A stretch of DNA of 64,000 nucleotides. Origin: Blochmannia endosymbiont of Camponotus sp. (GTDB lineage: Bacteria > Pseudomonadota > Gammaproteobacteria > Enterobacterales > Enterobacteriaceae). This document shows positions 34,579 to 44,460 of this stretch, in pieces. How positions within the stretch are numbered: the stretch's first letter is position 1; every line of letters starts with the position of its first letter. The notes below the pieces were generated by a model. The model was not told the DNA's origin. It made no database searches and was given only the letters and a program-made list of their open reading frames with translations. The DNA is taken from positions 372,001 through 436,000 of the forward strand of contig NZ_CP097757.1 in the NCBI RefSeq assembly GCF_023586085.1. The letters run 5' to 3'. The translations under genes were made by a program, and so were the position numbers.

Positions 34579-37215
34579 ATGCATAAAAATCTTGATGATA
34601 TTCGTCAGGAATTTCTTAATTTTTTTAAAAAAAAGGGACATGAAATTGTTGCGAGCAGTACTTTAATTCCTGATAACGACCAAACATTGTTATTTACTAA
34701 TTCTGGTATGAATCAATTTAAAAATATATTTTTAGGAATTGATCAGCCATTATTTAAGCGCGTTACGACTGCACAACGTTGCGTACGTGCTGGAGGAAAA
34801 CATAACGATTTAGATAATGTTGGGTATACTGCACGACACCTAACATTTTTTGAGATGCTAGGTAATTTTAGTTTCGGAGATTATTTTAAACATGAAGCTA
34901 TCCAATTTGCTTGGGAGTTATTAACTGATTGCAACTGGTTTAATTTATCTAAAAATAAACTATGGGTCACAGTACATATTTGTGATTCTGCATCTTATGA
35001 TATTTGGACAAAACAAGTAGATATACCCAACGAACATGTTATTAAAATTGGTAATAATACAGATAATTTTTACGATTCTGACAATTTTTGGCAAATGGGC
35101 AAAGTTGGTCCTTGTGGACCGTGTTCAGAAATATTTTATGATTATGGAGATCGATTCCAAGGAGGCCCTCCTGGTAGTTTAAAAGAATTTGGAGAAAGAT
35201 ATGTTGAAATTTGGAATTTAGTGTTTATACAATTTAATCGCCAATCGAATGGTAATCTCTTGTCACTTCCCATGTTATCAGTAGATACCGGAATGGGTTT
35301 AGAACGCATTACTGCAATATTACAGGGAGTACATAGTAGTTATTCCATTGATATATTTAAAAAATTGATATCTTCTATATCTCAAATTATTAAAGTTAAT
35401 GATGATAATACTAACAGATCTTTATATGTAATAGCTGATCATATTCGTACATGCTCGTTTTTGATTCAAGACGGAGTTCTTCCTTCAAATGAAGGACGTG
35501 GCTATGTATTACGCCGTATTATCCGTAGAGCCATTCTTCATGGGAAAAAAATAGGTACAAATAATATTTTTTTTTACAAATTGGTATCTCCTCTTATTAA
35601 ATATATGCAATATTTATCTGATAGACTATATGAAAAAAAAGACTTTATAGAAAAAATATTACTTAATGAAGAAAAATTGTTTGAAGATACTTTAAAAAAA
35701 GGTTTAAAATTATTAGAAAAAAAATTAGTACTATTAAAAGGAAATGTTTTGAATGGGGAAATAGCATTCGATTTGTATGATACTTATGGATTTCCTTTAG
35801 AATTAACAAAAGATATTTGTTTAAAACGCGGCATACATGTAGATCAAGCGAATTTTGATCAGTCTATGTTGACGCAGAAAAAAATTGCGAAAGAATCAAA
35901 TAAATTTTATGTAATTAGCAAAAATATATCACTTTGCAATGTATTAAATACATTTGTTGGGTATCGTGATCTTACTTGTAGAACTCAAACAATAGCATTA
36001 TTTCGCATAAATAAACCAGTGAATAAAATTTATGCAGAAGAAGAAGGAATAGTAATTTTAAAAAATACTCCTTTTTATGGAGAATCTGGAGGCCAAATTG
36101 GAGATTCTGGTCAATTAAAAACTATATCTAGTTTATTTCAAGTTACTAGTACTAAAAAATATGGAGAAATAATAGGTCATTTGGGGGTAGTGAACAGAGG
36201 CGCCATTAGTGTAGGAGAGGAAATAATTGCACAGGTAGATCAATATAAAAGGAAAAACATTTCTTTAAATCATTCCGCTACTCATTTACTACGCGCCGCA
36301 TTATGCCAAGTTTTAGGATCTCACATAGTGCAAAAAGGATCATTAGTAAACGATCAATATTTACGTTTTGACTTCTGTCATTATGAAACAATGACAGAAG
36401 TACAAATTAATACAGTAGAAAATCTTGTAAATAAACAAATTTGGATCAATTTTCCCATTGTGGCTGACATGATACCGATAGAAACAGCTAAAAATAGCGG
36501 AGTTGTGATGCTTATAAATAAGCAATATGAAAAAATAGTGCGTGTTATAAGAATGGGAAATTTTTCTACTGAATTATGTGGAGGAACTCATGCTAAAAGC
36601 ACAGGAGAAATTGGCGTATTTATAATTACTAAAGAATTTAGCATTGCTTCCGGTATTAGGCGGATTGAAGCAGTCACTAATAATACAGCATTATCTGTCA
36701 TGCATCAATATAAAAAATTACTTCAAGATATTTTTACATCGACACAAAGTGACAATAAAAATATTTTAAATAAAATACATGAGTTCAAATCTCGTTGTCA
36801 AAAATTAGAAAAAGAAATAAAACATTTAAGAAATCAACAAGTTATACAAGAAAGTTTATCCTTTATTAAGGAAATTTATTATATTAAAGATGTACAAGTT
36901 TTAATAAAACAAGTTGAAAATATGATGCTAAAACCGTTAACAAATTTAATAGATTGCCTTAAACGTCAACTAAAATCAGGAGTTATTGTTCTTATTAATA
37001 ATAAGAACAATAAAATTAGCATAGTAGTATCTGTTACTAAAGATTTAATAGAGAACAATCGCATAAATGCTCTAAATTTAGTACGGTTAATTATAAATAC
37101 CCTTGGTGGAAAAGGTGGAGGAAAGCCTCATTTTGCTCAAGTCGGCATTAATAATATTATAAATACATCTAAAATTTCTACAAAAATAGATTACTTATTA
37201 CAGAATATACTATAA
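34579..37215 (+). CDS. alaS: Alanyl-tRNA synthetase AlaS
   Basis: AlaS charges tRNA-Ala and edits mischarged Ser/Gly. The 878 residues match E. coli (876). The class-II catalytic core begins [19 protein letters not shown] and contains motif 2 ([16 protein letters not shown]). The editing domain has the zinc-binding set HSATH and [13 protein letters not shown]. The C-terminal domain ends with [14 protein letters not shown]. Two perfect hairpins (12 and 14 bp) lie in the 3' third without harming the frame. It precedes csrA as in E. coli; recA and recX upstream are absent. Confidence 0.98.
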   Translation: MHKNLDDIRQEFLNFFKKKGHEIVASSTLIPDNDQTLLFTNSGMNQFKNIFLGIDQPLFKRVTTAQRCVRAGGKHNDLDNVGYTARHLTFFEMLGNFSFGDYFKHEAIQFAWELLTDCNWFNLSKNKLWVTVHICDSASYDIWTKQVDIPNEHVIKIGNNTDNFYDSDNFWQMGKVGPCGPCSEIFYDYGDRFQGGPPGSLKEFGERYVEIWNLVFIQFNRQSNGNLLSLPMLSVDTGMGLERITAILQGVHSSYSIDIFKKLISSISQIIKVNDDNTNRSLYVIADHIRTCSFLIQDGVLPSNEGRGYVLRRIIRRAILHGKKIGTNNIFFYKLVSPLIKYMQYLSDRLYEKKDFIEKILLNEEKLFEDTLKKGLKLLEKKLVLLKGNVLNGEIAFDLYDTYGFPLELTKDICLKRGIHVDQANFDQSMLTQKKIAKESNKFYVISKNISLCNVLNTFVGYRDLTCRTQTIALFRINKPVNKIYAEEEGIVILKNTPFYGESGGQIGDSGQLKTISSLFQVTSTKKYGEIIGHLGVVNRGAISVGEEIIAQVDQYKRKNISLNHSATHLLRAALCQVLGSHIVQKGSLVNDQYLRFDFCHYETMTEVQINTVENLVNKQIWINFPIVADMIPIETAKNSGVVMLINKQYEKIVRVIRMGNFSTELCGGTHAKSTGEIGVFIITKEFSIASGIRRIEAVTNNTALSVMHQYKKLLQDIFTSTQSDNKNILNKIHEFKSRCQKLEKEIKHLRNQQVIQESLSFIKEIYYIKDVQVLIKQVENMMLKPLTNLIDCLKRQLKSGVIVLINNKNNKISIVVSVTKDLIENNRINALNLVRLIINTLGGKGGGKPHFAQVGINNIINTSKISTKIDYLLQNIL
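36371..36401. repeat. 12-bp perfect inverted repeat inside alaS
   Basis: Arms at 36371-36382 and 36390-36401 (acttctgtcatt and its complement) surround a 7-nt loop, coding for the [12 protein letters not shown] stretch near the editing domain. Confidence 0.85.
36983..37013. repeat. 14-bp perfect inverted repeat inside alaS
   Basis: Arms at 36983-36996 and 37000-37013 (ttattgttcttatt and its complement) surround a 3-nt loop, coding for the weakly conserved [13 protein letters not shown] segment of the C-terminal domain. Confidence 0.85.
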
Positions 37216-37399
37216 ATAATTATGTAATATATTAAAAATTGTTTTAAAAAACTATTAATATATTGTTACAGCAATGTACTAAAAATTTGTAAAACAATCA
37301 AAGTATTATATAAAGATATTTATTTCATGTTGTTAAATATTATAAAAATAGTAAAAACGTTAAGAATTACAGCTATTTGAATTTTTCAAGGAGTAAAGG

Positions 37400-37585
37400 A
37401 TGCTTATTCTAACTCGACGAGTTGGTGAAACTCTTATCATTGGAGACGAGATTACAGTAACTGTATTAGGTATTAAAGGGAACCAAGTTCGTATTGGTGT
37501 AAATGCTCCCAAGGAAATATCTATACACCGAGAAGAAATTTATCAACGTATTAAAGCTGAAAAATCACAACCAACTTTATGCTAA
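37400..37585 (+). CDS. csrA: Carbon storage regulator CsrA
   Basis: CsrA is a small dimeric RNA-binding protein that blocks or stabilises target mRNAs carrying GGA motifs. The 61 residues are almost identical to E. coli CsrA, with the N-terminal [10 protein letters not shown] and the RNA-binding region [21 protein letters not shown] strong aaggag Shine-Dalgarno (37388-37393) precedes the ATG. It sits between alaS and tRNA-Ser as in E. coli. With DksA it is one of few global regulators left in this window; no Csr sRNA is visible here. Confidence 0.97.
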   Translation: MLILTRRVGETLIIGDEITVTVLGIKGNQVRIGVNAPKEISIHREEIYQRIKAEKSQPTLC

Positions 37586-37737
37586 AGTTATTTTTTTAAA
37601 ATAAATTTTTTATACAAATAGTAATTTTATGATTAAAAATTTAGTTGTAAATTATGTAAAAACAACGTAATGTGACAGGAAATTTTTTGATTATAAGAAC
37701 AAAAGCAAATTAATAAAGAAAATAAATAAAAATATTC

Positions 37738-37828
37738 AGTGAGGTGGCCGAGAGGCTGAAGGCACTCCCCTGCTAAGGGAGTATATGGTTTTAGCACTGT
37801 GTCGAGGGTTCGAATCCCTCCCTCACTG
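37738..37828 (+). tRNA. tRNA-Ser (GCU)
   Basis: A 91-nt class-II tRNA with a seven-base acceptor stem (agtgagg / cctcact), a long variable arm typical of tRNA-Ser, T-loop ttcgaat, and anticodon gct at 37812-60+ i.e. positions 37772 region reads as loop ctgctaa with anticodon gct at 37772-37774. It decodes AGC/AGU. The 3' CCA is not encoded. Position after csrA matches E. coli serV. Confidence 0.95.
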
Positions 37829-37843
37829 TTAATTGGGAATGAT

Positions 37844-37917
37844 GCACCCGTAGCTCAATTGGACAGAGCACTCGGCTACGAACCGAGAGATCGGAGGTTC
37901 GAATCCTCTCGGGTGTA
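37844..37917 (+). tRNA. tRNA-Arg (ACG)
   Basis: A 74-nt tRNA close to E. coli argV/Y/Z/Q: acceptor gcacccg / cgggtgt, anticodon acg at 37878-37880 (to be deaminated to ICG by TadA), T-loop ttcgaat. The first acceptor pair is G-U rather than G-C. CCA is not encoded. It follows tRNA-Ser by 15 bp, and both are probably processed from one transcript. Confidence 0.95.
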
Positions 37918-38100
37918 TTTATGTGATATTTTTATTTTACGCGCATCAAAAATAACAGTATTTGCAGTTAAATAGATAATACTGTTGATTTTAATTGTTA
38001 TCAAATAACATGGAGATGTTAATAATGCGTTTATAATTACTTGTTGTAATTTTTATGGTTTAATTTGTTAAAATATCTATTTTTAATTTGAGTAATTAAA

Positions 38101-39462
38101 ATGTTTGAAAACTTATCTAAAAAAATATCACAATCGATACGAGATATCATTGGTTCCGGACGTTTAACAGAAAAAAATATTAAAGACACTTTGAATACAG
38201 TTAAAATTTCTTTATTAGAAGGCGACGTCGCGTTATCAGTAGTACATGATTTTATTAATACAGTCAAAGAAGGAATTGTTGGGAAGAATATAAATAAACA
38301 TTTAACTCCAGGTCAAGAATTAATTAAAATAATGCACGCTTCTTTAGTAAAAATTATGGGAAAAGGATCGCATGATTTGAATTTACATACCCAAACACCC
38401 TCACCGATATTAATGGTGGGTCTACAGGGTTCTGGAAAAACTACCACTGTTGGAAAACTTGCCAAATATTTAAAAAATAAAAAACACAAAAAAATATTAG
38501 TGGCATCAACTGACATATATAGACCAGCAGGCATACAGCAATTAAAAGCATTAATAAGTTCTGAAGATATTAATTTTTTTACAGATTATAATGTTGGTAG
38601 TAAACCAATTGATATAGCCAAAACAGCAATTGGCGCGTCGAAGTCATTATCTTATGATGTCTTACTAATAGATACTGCTGGATGTTTAGATACAGATTAT
38701 ACTTTACTTTCAGAACTTTATGAAATTCATAATGCTATTAATCCAGCAGAAACTTTATTCGTTATAGATTCTATGATTGGACAAGCGGCTATTAATAACA
38801 TAAATGTATTTAATAAAACCCTACCATTAACTGGAGTTATTCTAACTAAATTAGATGGAGATTCACGCGGAGGTGTAGCTTTATCTATTAAATATCTTAC
38901 TGGTACACCTATAAAATTTATAGGAACAGGAGAAAAAATTGACGAATTAGAACCTTTTAATTCGTATAGAATAGCTGGACGTATACTTGGAATGGGTGAC
39001 ATACTTTCATTAATAGAAGATATTGAAAATAAAGTAAAATGGAGCAAAGAAAAAAAATATATTGATAAAAATAATATAGATTTTAATTTATGTGATTTTT
39101 TAGATTATATAAAACAAATACGTAATATGGGAGGAATCAACAAGATAATAAGTAAACTACCTTCTAATTTAGGAATTAAATTGAATGATATTCAACCACA
39201 TCCTCATAATAATACAGTTGCGCATATAGAAGCTATAATTAACTCTATGACCATTAAAGAACGTTTAAATCCAGATATAATTAAAGGATCTCGGAAAAAA
39301 CGTATTGCTAATGGATCTGGAGTGCACATACAAGATGTTAATAAGTTACTAACTAAATTTAGTCATATACGTATTACGATACAAAAAATAAATAAAAATG
39401 AAGTATTTCAAGTAATGCGTACATTAAAAAACAAAATATTATCTAAACTTACAATTAGTTAA
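38101..39462 (+). CDS. ffh: Signal recognition particle GTPase Ffh, with altered G3 motif
   Basis: Ffh binds 4.5S RNA and signal sequences of nascent membrane proteins and docks with FtsY. The 453 residues match E. coli (453): N domain, G domain (G1 GLQGSGKTTTVGKLA, G4 TKLDGD), and M domain with the RNA-binding GSRKKRIANGSG. Two oddities: the G3 motif reads DTAGC (residues 191-195) where the family has DTAGR, one C-to-T change in the codon (tgt). The M domain is also poor in methionine in the finger loop and C-terminal helix, where E. coli has many. Gene order ffh-rpsP-rimM-trmD-rplS is as in E. coli. The frame is intact, so I treat it as functional. Confidence 0.96.
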   Translation: MFENLSKKISQSIRDIIGSGRLTEKNIKDTLNTVKISLLEGDVALSVVHDFINTVKEGIVGKNINKHLTPGQELIKIMHASLVKIMGKGSHDLNLHTQTPSPILMVGLQGSGKTTTVGKLAKYLKNKKHKKILVASTDIYRPAGIQQLKALISSEDINFFTDYNVGSKPIDIAKTAIGASKSLSYDVLLIDTAGCLDTDYTLLSELYEIHNAINPAETLFVIDSMIGQAAINNINVFNKTLPLTGVILTKLDGDSRGGVALSIKYLTGTPIKFIGTGEKIDELEPFNSYRIAGRILGMGDILSLIEDIENKVKWSKEKKYIDKNNIDFNLCDFLDYIKQIRNMGGINKIISKLPSNLGIKLNDIQPHPHNNTVAHIEAIINSMTIKERLNPDIIKGSRKKRIANGSGVHIQDVNKLLTKFSHIRITIQKINKNEVFQVMRTLKNKILSKLTIS

Positions 39463-39467
39463 ACATG

Positions 39468-39498
39468 GCTTATATACCGATTTAGTATATAAGCTTTT
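39468..39498 (+). terminator. Rho-independent terminator after ffh
   Basis: A 10-bp perfect stem (39468-39477 with 39485-39494), 7-nt loop and tttt tail lie just after the ffh stop and before the rpsP operon. Confidence 0.65.
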
Positions 39499-39552
39499 AT
39501 ATTATATATCATAAGTCTAATTACTATTAATTTTCAATTTAGGTGTATATCT

Positions 39553-39792
39553 ATGGTAAGAATTAGATTAGCACGAGGAGGATATAAAAAAGCTCCTTTT
39601 TATCACGTAGTTGTTACTGATAGTAGAAATGCACGTGATGGTCGTTTTATCGAACGTATCGGATTCTTTAATCCAATTAATTTTGGAAATAATAGAAACC
39701 TACATATAAGTATAAAACGAGTACAATATTGGTTACATAAAGGAGCAAGTCCATCTAAACGCGTTTTAAAATTAATAAAAATTTATGAATAA
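39553..39792 (+). CDS. rpsP: 30S ribosomal protein S16
   Basis: S16 is an early-binding 30S protein. The 79 residues match E. coli (82), beginning [21 protein letters not shown] with the conserved [14 protein letters not shown]. It is the first gene of the rpsP-rimM-trmD-rplS operon, with rimM 9 bp downstream. Confidence 0.97.
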   Translation: MVRIRLARGGYKKAPFYHVVVTDSRNARDGRFIERIGFFNPINFGNNRNLHISIKRVQYWLHKGASPSKRVLKLIKIYE

Positions 39793-39801
39793 CAATTCAA
39801 T

Positions 39802-40365
39802 ATGAAATATGACAAAAAAACAATAACGGCGCCACCGCCACCTGTTCCTAATCCTATAGTGATAGGAAAAATTATAGGTGCATATGGTGTGTTAGGGTGG
39901 ATACGCATCATATCTTTTACTGAAAAGAGTGACAGTATATTTTTTTATAATCCATATTACATTATGATCCAATCTACATGGAAATCAATTTATTTAGATA
40001 AATGGAAATTACTTGGAAAACGTTATATCGCCAAGATACAAGAAATATCAAACAGGGAATCAGCTCAATTATTAAATCATTGTGAAATGATTATAGATAA
40101 GACACAACTTCCTCATCTAAATATTGATGAATATTATTGGAAAGATTTAATAGGATGCACAGTAATTACAATACAAGGAATTTTTTTAGGGAATATTATT
40201 AGCATAATAGAAACTACAGCAAATGATGTTTTAGTAGTAAAAATGTATCAAAATAAGTTTACTGAAATGAAAAATTGTCTTATTCCTTTTCTTATAAAGA
40301 GAGTTATAAAAAATGTTAATCTTGTTATACGCACTGTAACTGTAGATTGGGATCCTAATTTTTAA
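39802..40365 (+). CDS. rimM: 16S rRNA processing protein RimM
   Basis: RimM binds S19 in the 30S head and assists its maturation. The 187 residues match E. coli (182): an N-terminal barrel (GKIIGAYGVLGWIRI) and a C-terminal PRC-barrel (YYWKDLIGC...NDVLVV...VDWDPNF). It has a short proline run (PPPPVP) near the start. It lies within the conserved operon, 29 bp before trmD. Confidence 0.96.
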   Translation: MKYDKKTITAPPPPVPNPIVIGKIIGAYGVLGWIRIISFTEKSDSIFFYNPYYIMIQSTWKSIYLDKWKLLGKRYIAKIQEISNRESAQLLNHCEMIIDKTQLPHLNIDEYYWKDLIGCTVITIQGIFLGNIISIIETTANDVLVVKMYQNKFTEMKNCLIPFLIKRVIKNVNLVIRTVTVDWDPNF

Positions 40366-40394
40366 TTACTCATGAGATTAAAATTTTATAAAAT

Positions 40395-41159
40395 ATGTGG
40401 TTAGGCGTAATTACTTTATTTCCAGAAATGTTCTACTCGATTATCCGTTATGGAATAACAGGGCGATCAATTCGCAATGGTATTATTTCAATAAAACTAT
40501 GGAACCCGCGCGAATTCACACATAATGTACACTACAGTGTAGATGACCGTCCTTATGGAGGAGGACCAGGTATGTTAATGACGATTGAACCTCTAAAAAA
40601 TGCAATTAAGCAAGCTAAAAATGAATTAGGGAACAATATTAAAGTAATTTATCTTTCTCCTCAAGGAAAAAAGCTAAATCAACAATATGTGCGTAAATTA
40701 GCATCTGATCATCAAAAACTAATCTTGGTTTGTGGTAGATATCAAGGTATTGACGAAAGATTAATTCAAACAGAAATCGATGCAGAGTGGTCCATAGGAG
40801 ATTATATCCTCAGTGGAGGAGAATTAGCTGCAATGGTATTAATAGATGCTATATCTAGAGTTATCCCTGGTGCGCTAGGTAATCAAAATTCAAAAGAATC
40901 GGATTCTTTTTCTAAAGGGAAATTAGATTGTCCACATTATACGCGACCGAAAATTTTTGAAGGAATGCAAGTGCCATCAGTATTATTATCAGGAAATCAT
41001 AGCAATATTGCTCGTTGGAGACAACAACAAGCTTTAGGTCGTACTTGGATCAAAAGACCAGATTTGCTTAATGATATACAATTAACTGATGAAGAAAAAG
41101 AGCTGCTTACTGAATTTAAAAATAAACACTTTTTATCATTAAAAAAATTAGGAAAATAA
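40395..41159 (+). CDS. trmD: tRNA (guanine-N1)-methyltransferase TrmD
   Basis: TrmD methylates G37 next to the anticodon using SAM, which prevents +1 frameshifting. The 254 residues match E. coli (255). The trefoil-knot SAM site is intact: [22 protein letters not shown] and [14 protein letters not shown]. It ends 4 bp before rplS. Confidence 0.97.
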   Translation: MWLGVITLFPEMFYSIIRYGITGRSIRNGIISIKLWNPREFTHNVHYSVDDRPYGGGPGMLMTIEPLKNAIKQAKNELGNNIKVIYLSPQGKKLNQQYVRKLASDHQKLILVCGRYQGIDERLIQTEIDAEWSIGDYILSGGELAAMVLIDAISRVIPGALGNQNSKESDSFSKGKLDCPHYTRPKIFEGMQVPSVLLSGNHSNIARWRQQQALGRTWIKRPDLLNDIQLTDEEKELLTEFKNKHFLSLKKLGK

Positions 41160-41163
41160 CACA

Positions 41164-41520
41164 ATGTATGAATTAATAAACAATTTTGAAAAAAAACAAA
41201 TAAAAAAAAATATACCGAGTTTACATTCAGGTGATACGATAGAAGTTAAGACCTGGGTTATAGAAAATAATAAAAGACGTTTACAAACTTTTGAAGGTAT
41301 CGTTATTGCTATTAAAAATCGTGGGTTGCATTCTTCATTTACTGTAAGAAAAATTTCTAGCGGAGAAGGCGTAGAACGCGTTTTTCAAACACACTCTCCT
41401 GTTATTGAAGAGATTAAAATCAAACGATTTGGTTTTGTTCGTCGCTCTAAATTATATTATTTACGTCATCTCAGCGGAAAATCTGCACGTATAAAAGTAA
41501 AAGTACGTACAAATCCATAA
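41164..41520 (+). CDS. rplS: 50S ribosomal protein L19
   Basis: L19 sits at the subunit interface. The 118 residues match E. coli (115), with the conserved [12 protein letters not shown] and RRSKLYYLR segments. The coding region has two long A runs near its start (A8 and A9) but the frame is intact. Last gene of the rpsP operon. Confidence 0.97.
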   Translation: MYELINNFEKKQIKKNIPSLHSGDTIEVKTWVIENNKRRLQTFEGIVIAIKNRGLHSSFTVRKISSGEGVERVFQTHSPVIEEIKIKRFGFVRRSKLYYLRHLSGKSARIKVKVRTNP

Positions 41521-41965
41521 AATCATTTTTTGTTTTATTAAATAATTAATACATACTCATAATATATCAGTATTTACTACTAAATTCAATACATTACGAT
41601 TGTTTATTACCTACTTTAATTATTACGCTTGCAACTGTAATGACCGTCCGATTATACATAACATATATGTTATGTATAATATAATATGTACTGTATACAT
41701 ATATAAAATCTTAATTTTGATTAAATTAAATCAATAATATATCGTATAGAACAATAACTTATTATTAATAGAACCTCGCATAAATTAAAAATTAAATAAA
41801 TTCAATTAATCAATCTATAATAATTTATTAACAATTATAATATAAAACTATATTTACATTAGTTTTATATGTGTATCATAATATAGTTACATATCATCAT
41901 TTTTAATTAGTTATTTAGTATTATAGATTTATACTATGACATCTTATTACATTAAGGTTAATAAT
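41521..41965. other. Spacer rplS/aroF with a 30-bp perfect palindrome
   Basis: This AT-rich spacer has no coding frame. A perfect 30-bp palindrome (15-bp arms at 41651-41665 and 41666-41680, no loop) lies between the two tandem genes, about 285 bp before aroF. It does not match the TyrR box pattern of E. coli aroF and lacks a terminator tail, so its role is unclear. Confidence 0.65.
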
Positions 41966-43048
41966 ATGCAGAACAATGAGCGTAATAGTATCTACACTTG
42001 CAACATGTACCCAATAATTACTCCTGAGCAATTAAAAAATAAATTTCCTATAACACATATAGAACAACAGACCATTGTTGATTCTCAAGATGTAATTATG
42101 AATATTATTCACAGACGTGATCCACGTTTTTTAATAATATGCGGTCCTTGTTCTATTCACGATGTTAATGCTACTTTTGATTATGCCAATAAATTAAAAA
42201 CCCTATCAATAGATTTACAGGATCAACTATATATTGTTATGCGAGTATATTTAGAAAAACCTCGTACTAATATCGGCTGGAAAGGCTTAATTAATGATCC
42301 ATATATGAATGGTTCTAATGATATTGAATTGGGATTAAAAACTGCTCGAAATCTGCTGGTACAATTGATAAAAATTGGATTACCACTCGCTACTGAAGTA
42401 TTGAATCCAAATATTCCACAATATATTGGAGAACTCTTCAGTTGGTCATCTATCGGAGCACGTACCGCAGAATCCCAAATACATCGAGAAATAGCTTCTG
42501 GATTAAATACTCCTATAGGATTTAAAAATAGTACTAGCGGTAATTTTCATAATGCAATTAACGCAATGCGTGCTGCGATGATGCCTCATTGCTATATTAG
42601 CATTAATCAATTAGGTCAAGTATGTTTGCTACATACAAAAGGCAATCCTAATACTCATATAATTTTGCGTGGAGGAAAAACCCCTAATTACCATCCAGCG
42701 GATGTTATCTGTTGTGAAAAAAAAATAATAGAAGCAGGAGGAGGATTACCATTAGCATTAATGGTAGATTGCAGCCATGGTAATTCCAACAAAGATTATC
42801 GTCGTCAGATTAATGTAGCACAATCCATTTCACATCAAATTAAACATGGAAACCGTTCTATTATTGGTTTAATGATTGAAAGTTATATCCACTCTGGAAA
42901 TCAATCTATAAATTTATCATCTTCTACAGTACAGTATGGAGTATCAGTCACCGACGCATGTATAGACTGGGACACAACTCAACACTTACTGTACGATTTA
43001 TATAAGGAATTAAAACCATTCCTTATAAAGCGTATATCAGGAGCCTAA
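41966..43048 (+). CDS. aroF: 3-deoxy-7-phosphoheptulonate synthase AroF
   Basis: This DAHP synthase joins PEP and erythrose 4-phosphate, the entry to the shikimate pathway. From the ATG at 41966 it is 360 residues (E. coli AroF 356); aagg 8 nt upstream and the match to the E. coli N-terminus favour this over the ATG at 41936. Visible are GPCSIHD, the [15 protein letters not shown] loop, RTAESQ, and [12 protein letters not shown]. Adjacency to tyrA identifies it as aroF, the tyrosine-sensitive isoenzyme in E. coli; whether feedback is kept cannot be judged. tyrA follows after 5 bp, as in the E. coli operon. Confidence 0.95.
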   Translation: MQNNERNSIYTCNMYPIITPEQLKNKFPITHIEQQTIVDSQDVIMNIIHRRDPRFLIICGPCSIHDVNATFDYANKLKTLSIDLQDQLYIVMRVYLEKPRTNIGWKGLINDPYMNGSNDIELGLKTARNLLVQLIKIGLPLATEVLNPNIPQYIGELFSWSSIGARTAESQIHREIASGLNTPIGFKNSTSGNFHNAINAMRAAMMPHCYISINQLGQVCLLHTKGNPNTHIILRGGKTPNYHPADVICCEKKIIEAGGGLPLALMVDCSHGNSNKDYRRQINVAQSISHQIKHGNRSIIGLMIESYIHSGNQSINLSSSTVQYGVSVTDACIDWDTTQHLLYDLYKELKPFLIKRISGA

Positions 43049-43053
43049 ATGGC

Positions 43054-44175
43054 ATGATAGAGGAACTGAATATTTTACGAAAAAAAATTGATAAGATAGA
43101 TCAAGATTTATTAAAGCTATTATCCAAACGACTTTCTTTAGTCTCTGAAGTAGGAGAGATAAAAAGTCGTTATGGATTGTTTATTTATGCACAAGATAGA
43201 GAGGAAATAATAGTAGCCTGTCGAAGGAAAGAAGCAATAAAATTAGGTATTTCTCCAGACTTAGTAGAAGATATATTACGTCGCGTTATAAATGAATCTT
43301 ATTGCAATGAAAATGAAAAAGGATTTAAAACATTATGTCCGAATTTAGGCCCAATTGTTATAATTGGAGGAAAAGGGAAAATGGGGCAGTTTTTTTGTAA
43401 AATGCTAACTTTATCAGGATATAAAGTACGAATTTTAGATAAAAATGATTGGACTAATGCAGAATCAATGCTAACAGATGCTGGAATGGTAATAATCAGT
43501 GTTCCTATTCATTTGGTTACTAATGTTGTTTATAAATTACCATATTTATCTCATAACTGTATTATAGTAGATCTATCATCTATAAAAAAAATATCCTTAA
43601 ATGCTATATTATCTACGCATAGCGGGCCAGTACTGGGATTACATCCTATGTTTAATCCAGATCATGGAAGCATGGTGAAGCAAGTAGTAATTTGTTGTGA
43701 AGGACGTTATCCAGAAGCGTATCAATGGTTATTAGAACAAATACGATTATGGGGTGCAAAACTATATTTTTGCAATATAACAGAACATGATCGACATATG
43801 AGTCTAACACAAGGATTATGTCATTTTATTACTTTTATAGCGGGATATTATTTATTAAAAGAAAATATTGATTTAAAAAAAATACTATCTCTTTCTTCAC
43901 CAATATTTCGATTAAAGTTAATAACAATAGGACGGTTATTTGCTCAAGATCCACAATTATATGCGGATATCATAATGACTTCAGAAAATAATCTGATACT
44001 AATCAAACGTTATTATAGGAGACTAGGTAGAATTCTAACATTATTAGAACAAAATAAAAAACAAGAATTCATTGATCAATTTAAAAAAATTCAAAATTGG
44101 CTTGGTATATATACTGATCTTTTTTTTACAGAAAGTAGTAAAATATTACGTCAAATTAATCATATGCAAAAATGA
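43054..44175 (+). CDS. tyrA: Chorismate mutase/prephenate dehydrogenase TyrA
   Basis: TyrA converts chorismate to prephenate and then oxidatively decarboxylates it to 4-hydroxyphenylpyruvate, the precursor of tyrosine. The 373 residues match E. coli (373): an N-terminal AroQ chorismate mutase (about 1-90), an NAD-binding site GGKGKMG, GLHPMF and EHDRHM near the active site, and [15 protein letters not shown]. Because PheA here has no mutase domain, TyrA is the only chorismate mutase visible in this window and may serve both branches. A caggag Shine-Dalgarno precedes the ATG at 43054. Confidence 0.96.
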   Translation: MIEELNILRKKIDKIDQDLLKLLSKRLSLVSEVGEIKSRYGLFIYAQDREEIIVACRRKEAIKLGISPDLVEDILRRVINESYCNENEKGFKTLCPNLGPIVIIGGKGKMGQFFCKMLTLSGYKVRILDKNDWTNAESMLTDAGMVIISVPIHLVTNVVYKLPYLSHNCIIVDLSSIKKISLNAILSTHSGPVLGLHPMFNPDHGSMVKQVVICCEGRYPEAYQWLLEQIRLWGAKLYFCNITEHDRHMSLTQGLCHFITFIAGYYLLKENIDLKKILSLSSPIFRLKLITIGRLFAQDPQLYADIIMTSENNLILIKRYYRRLGRILTLLEQNKKQEFIDQFKKIQNWLGIYTDLFFTESSKILRQINHMQK

Positions 44176-44460
44176 CACACAAAATTAATAATAATCTAAA
44201 TAATATTGATTAATTTTTATAATTATTTTTCTTTAAAATTATATTTATCCAGATTAAAATCTACTATTTTAAGATTAATTGTTTAAAATTTAAGATATTA
44301 TTTGTATACATAAGAGTGTACATATTCTTATGTTCGATATTTATGTTTGTTTAAAATAAATACATAATTACCTATTGTTTACAACTGCACATATAGTCAC
44401 ACGTAAAAAATAACACGTATATTGTTCATTATTTAAAATACTTTAATATACTTATTTAAT

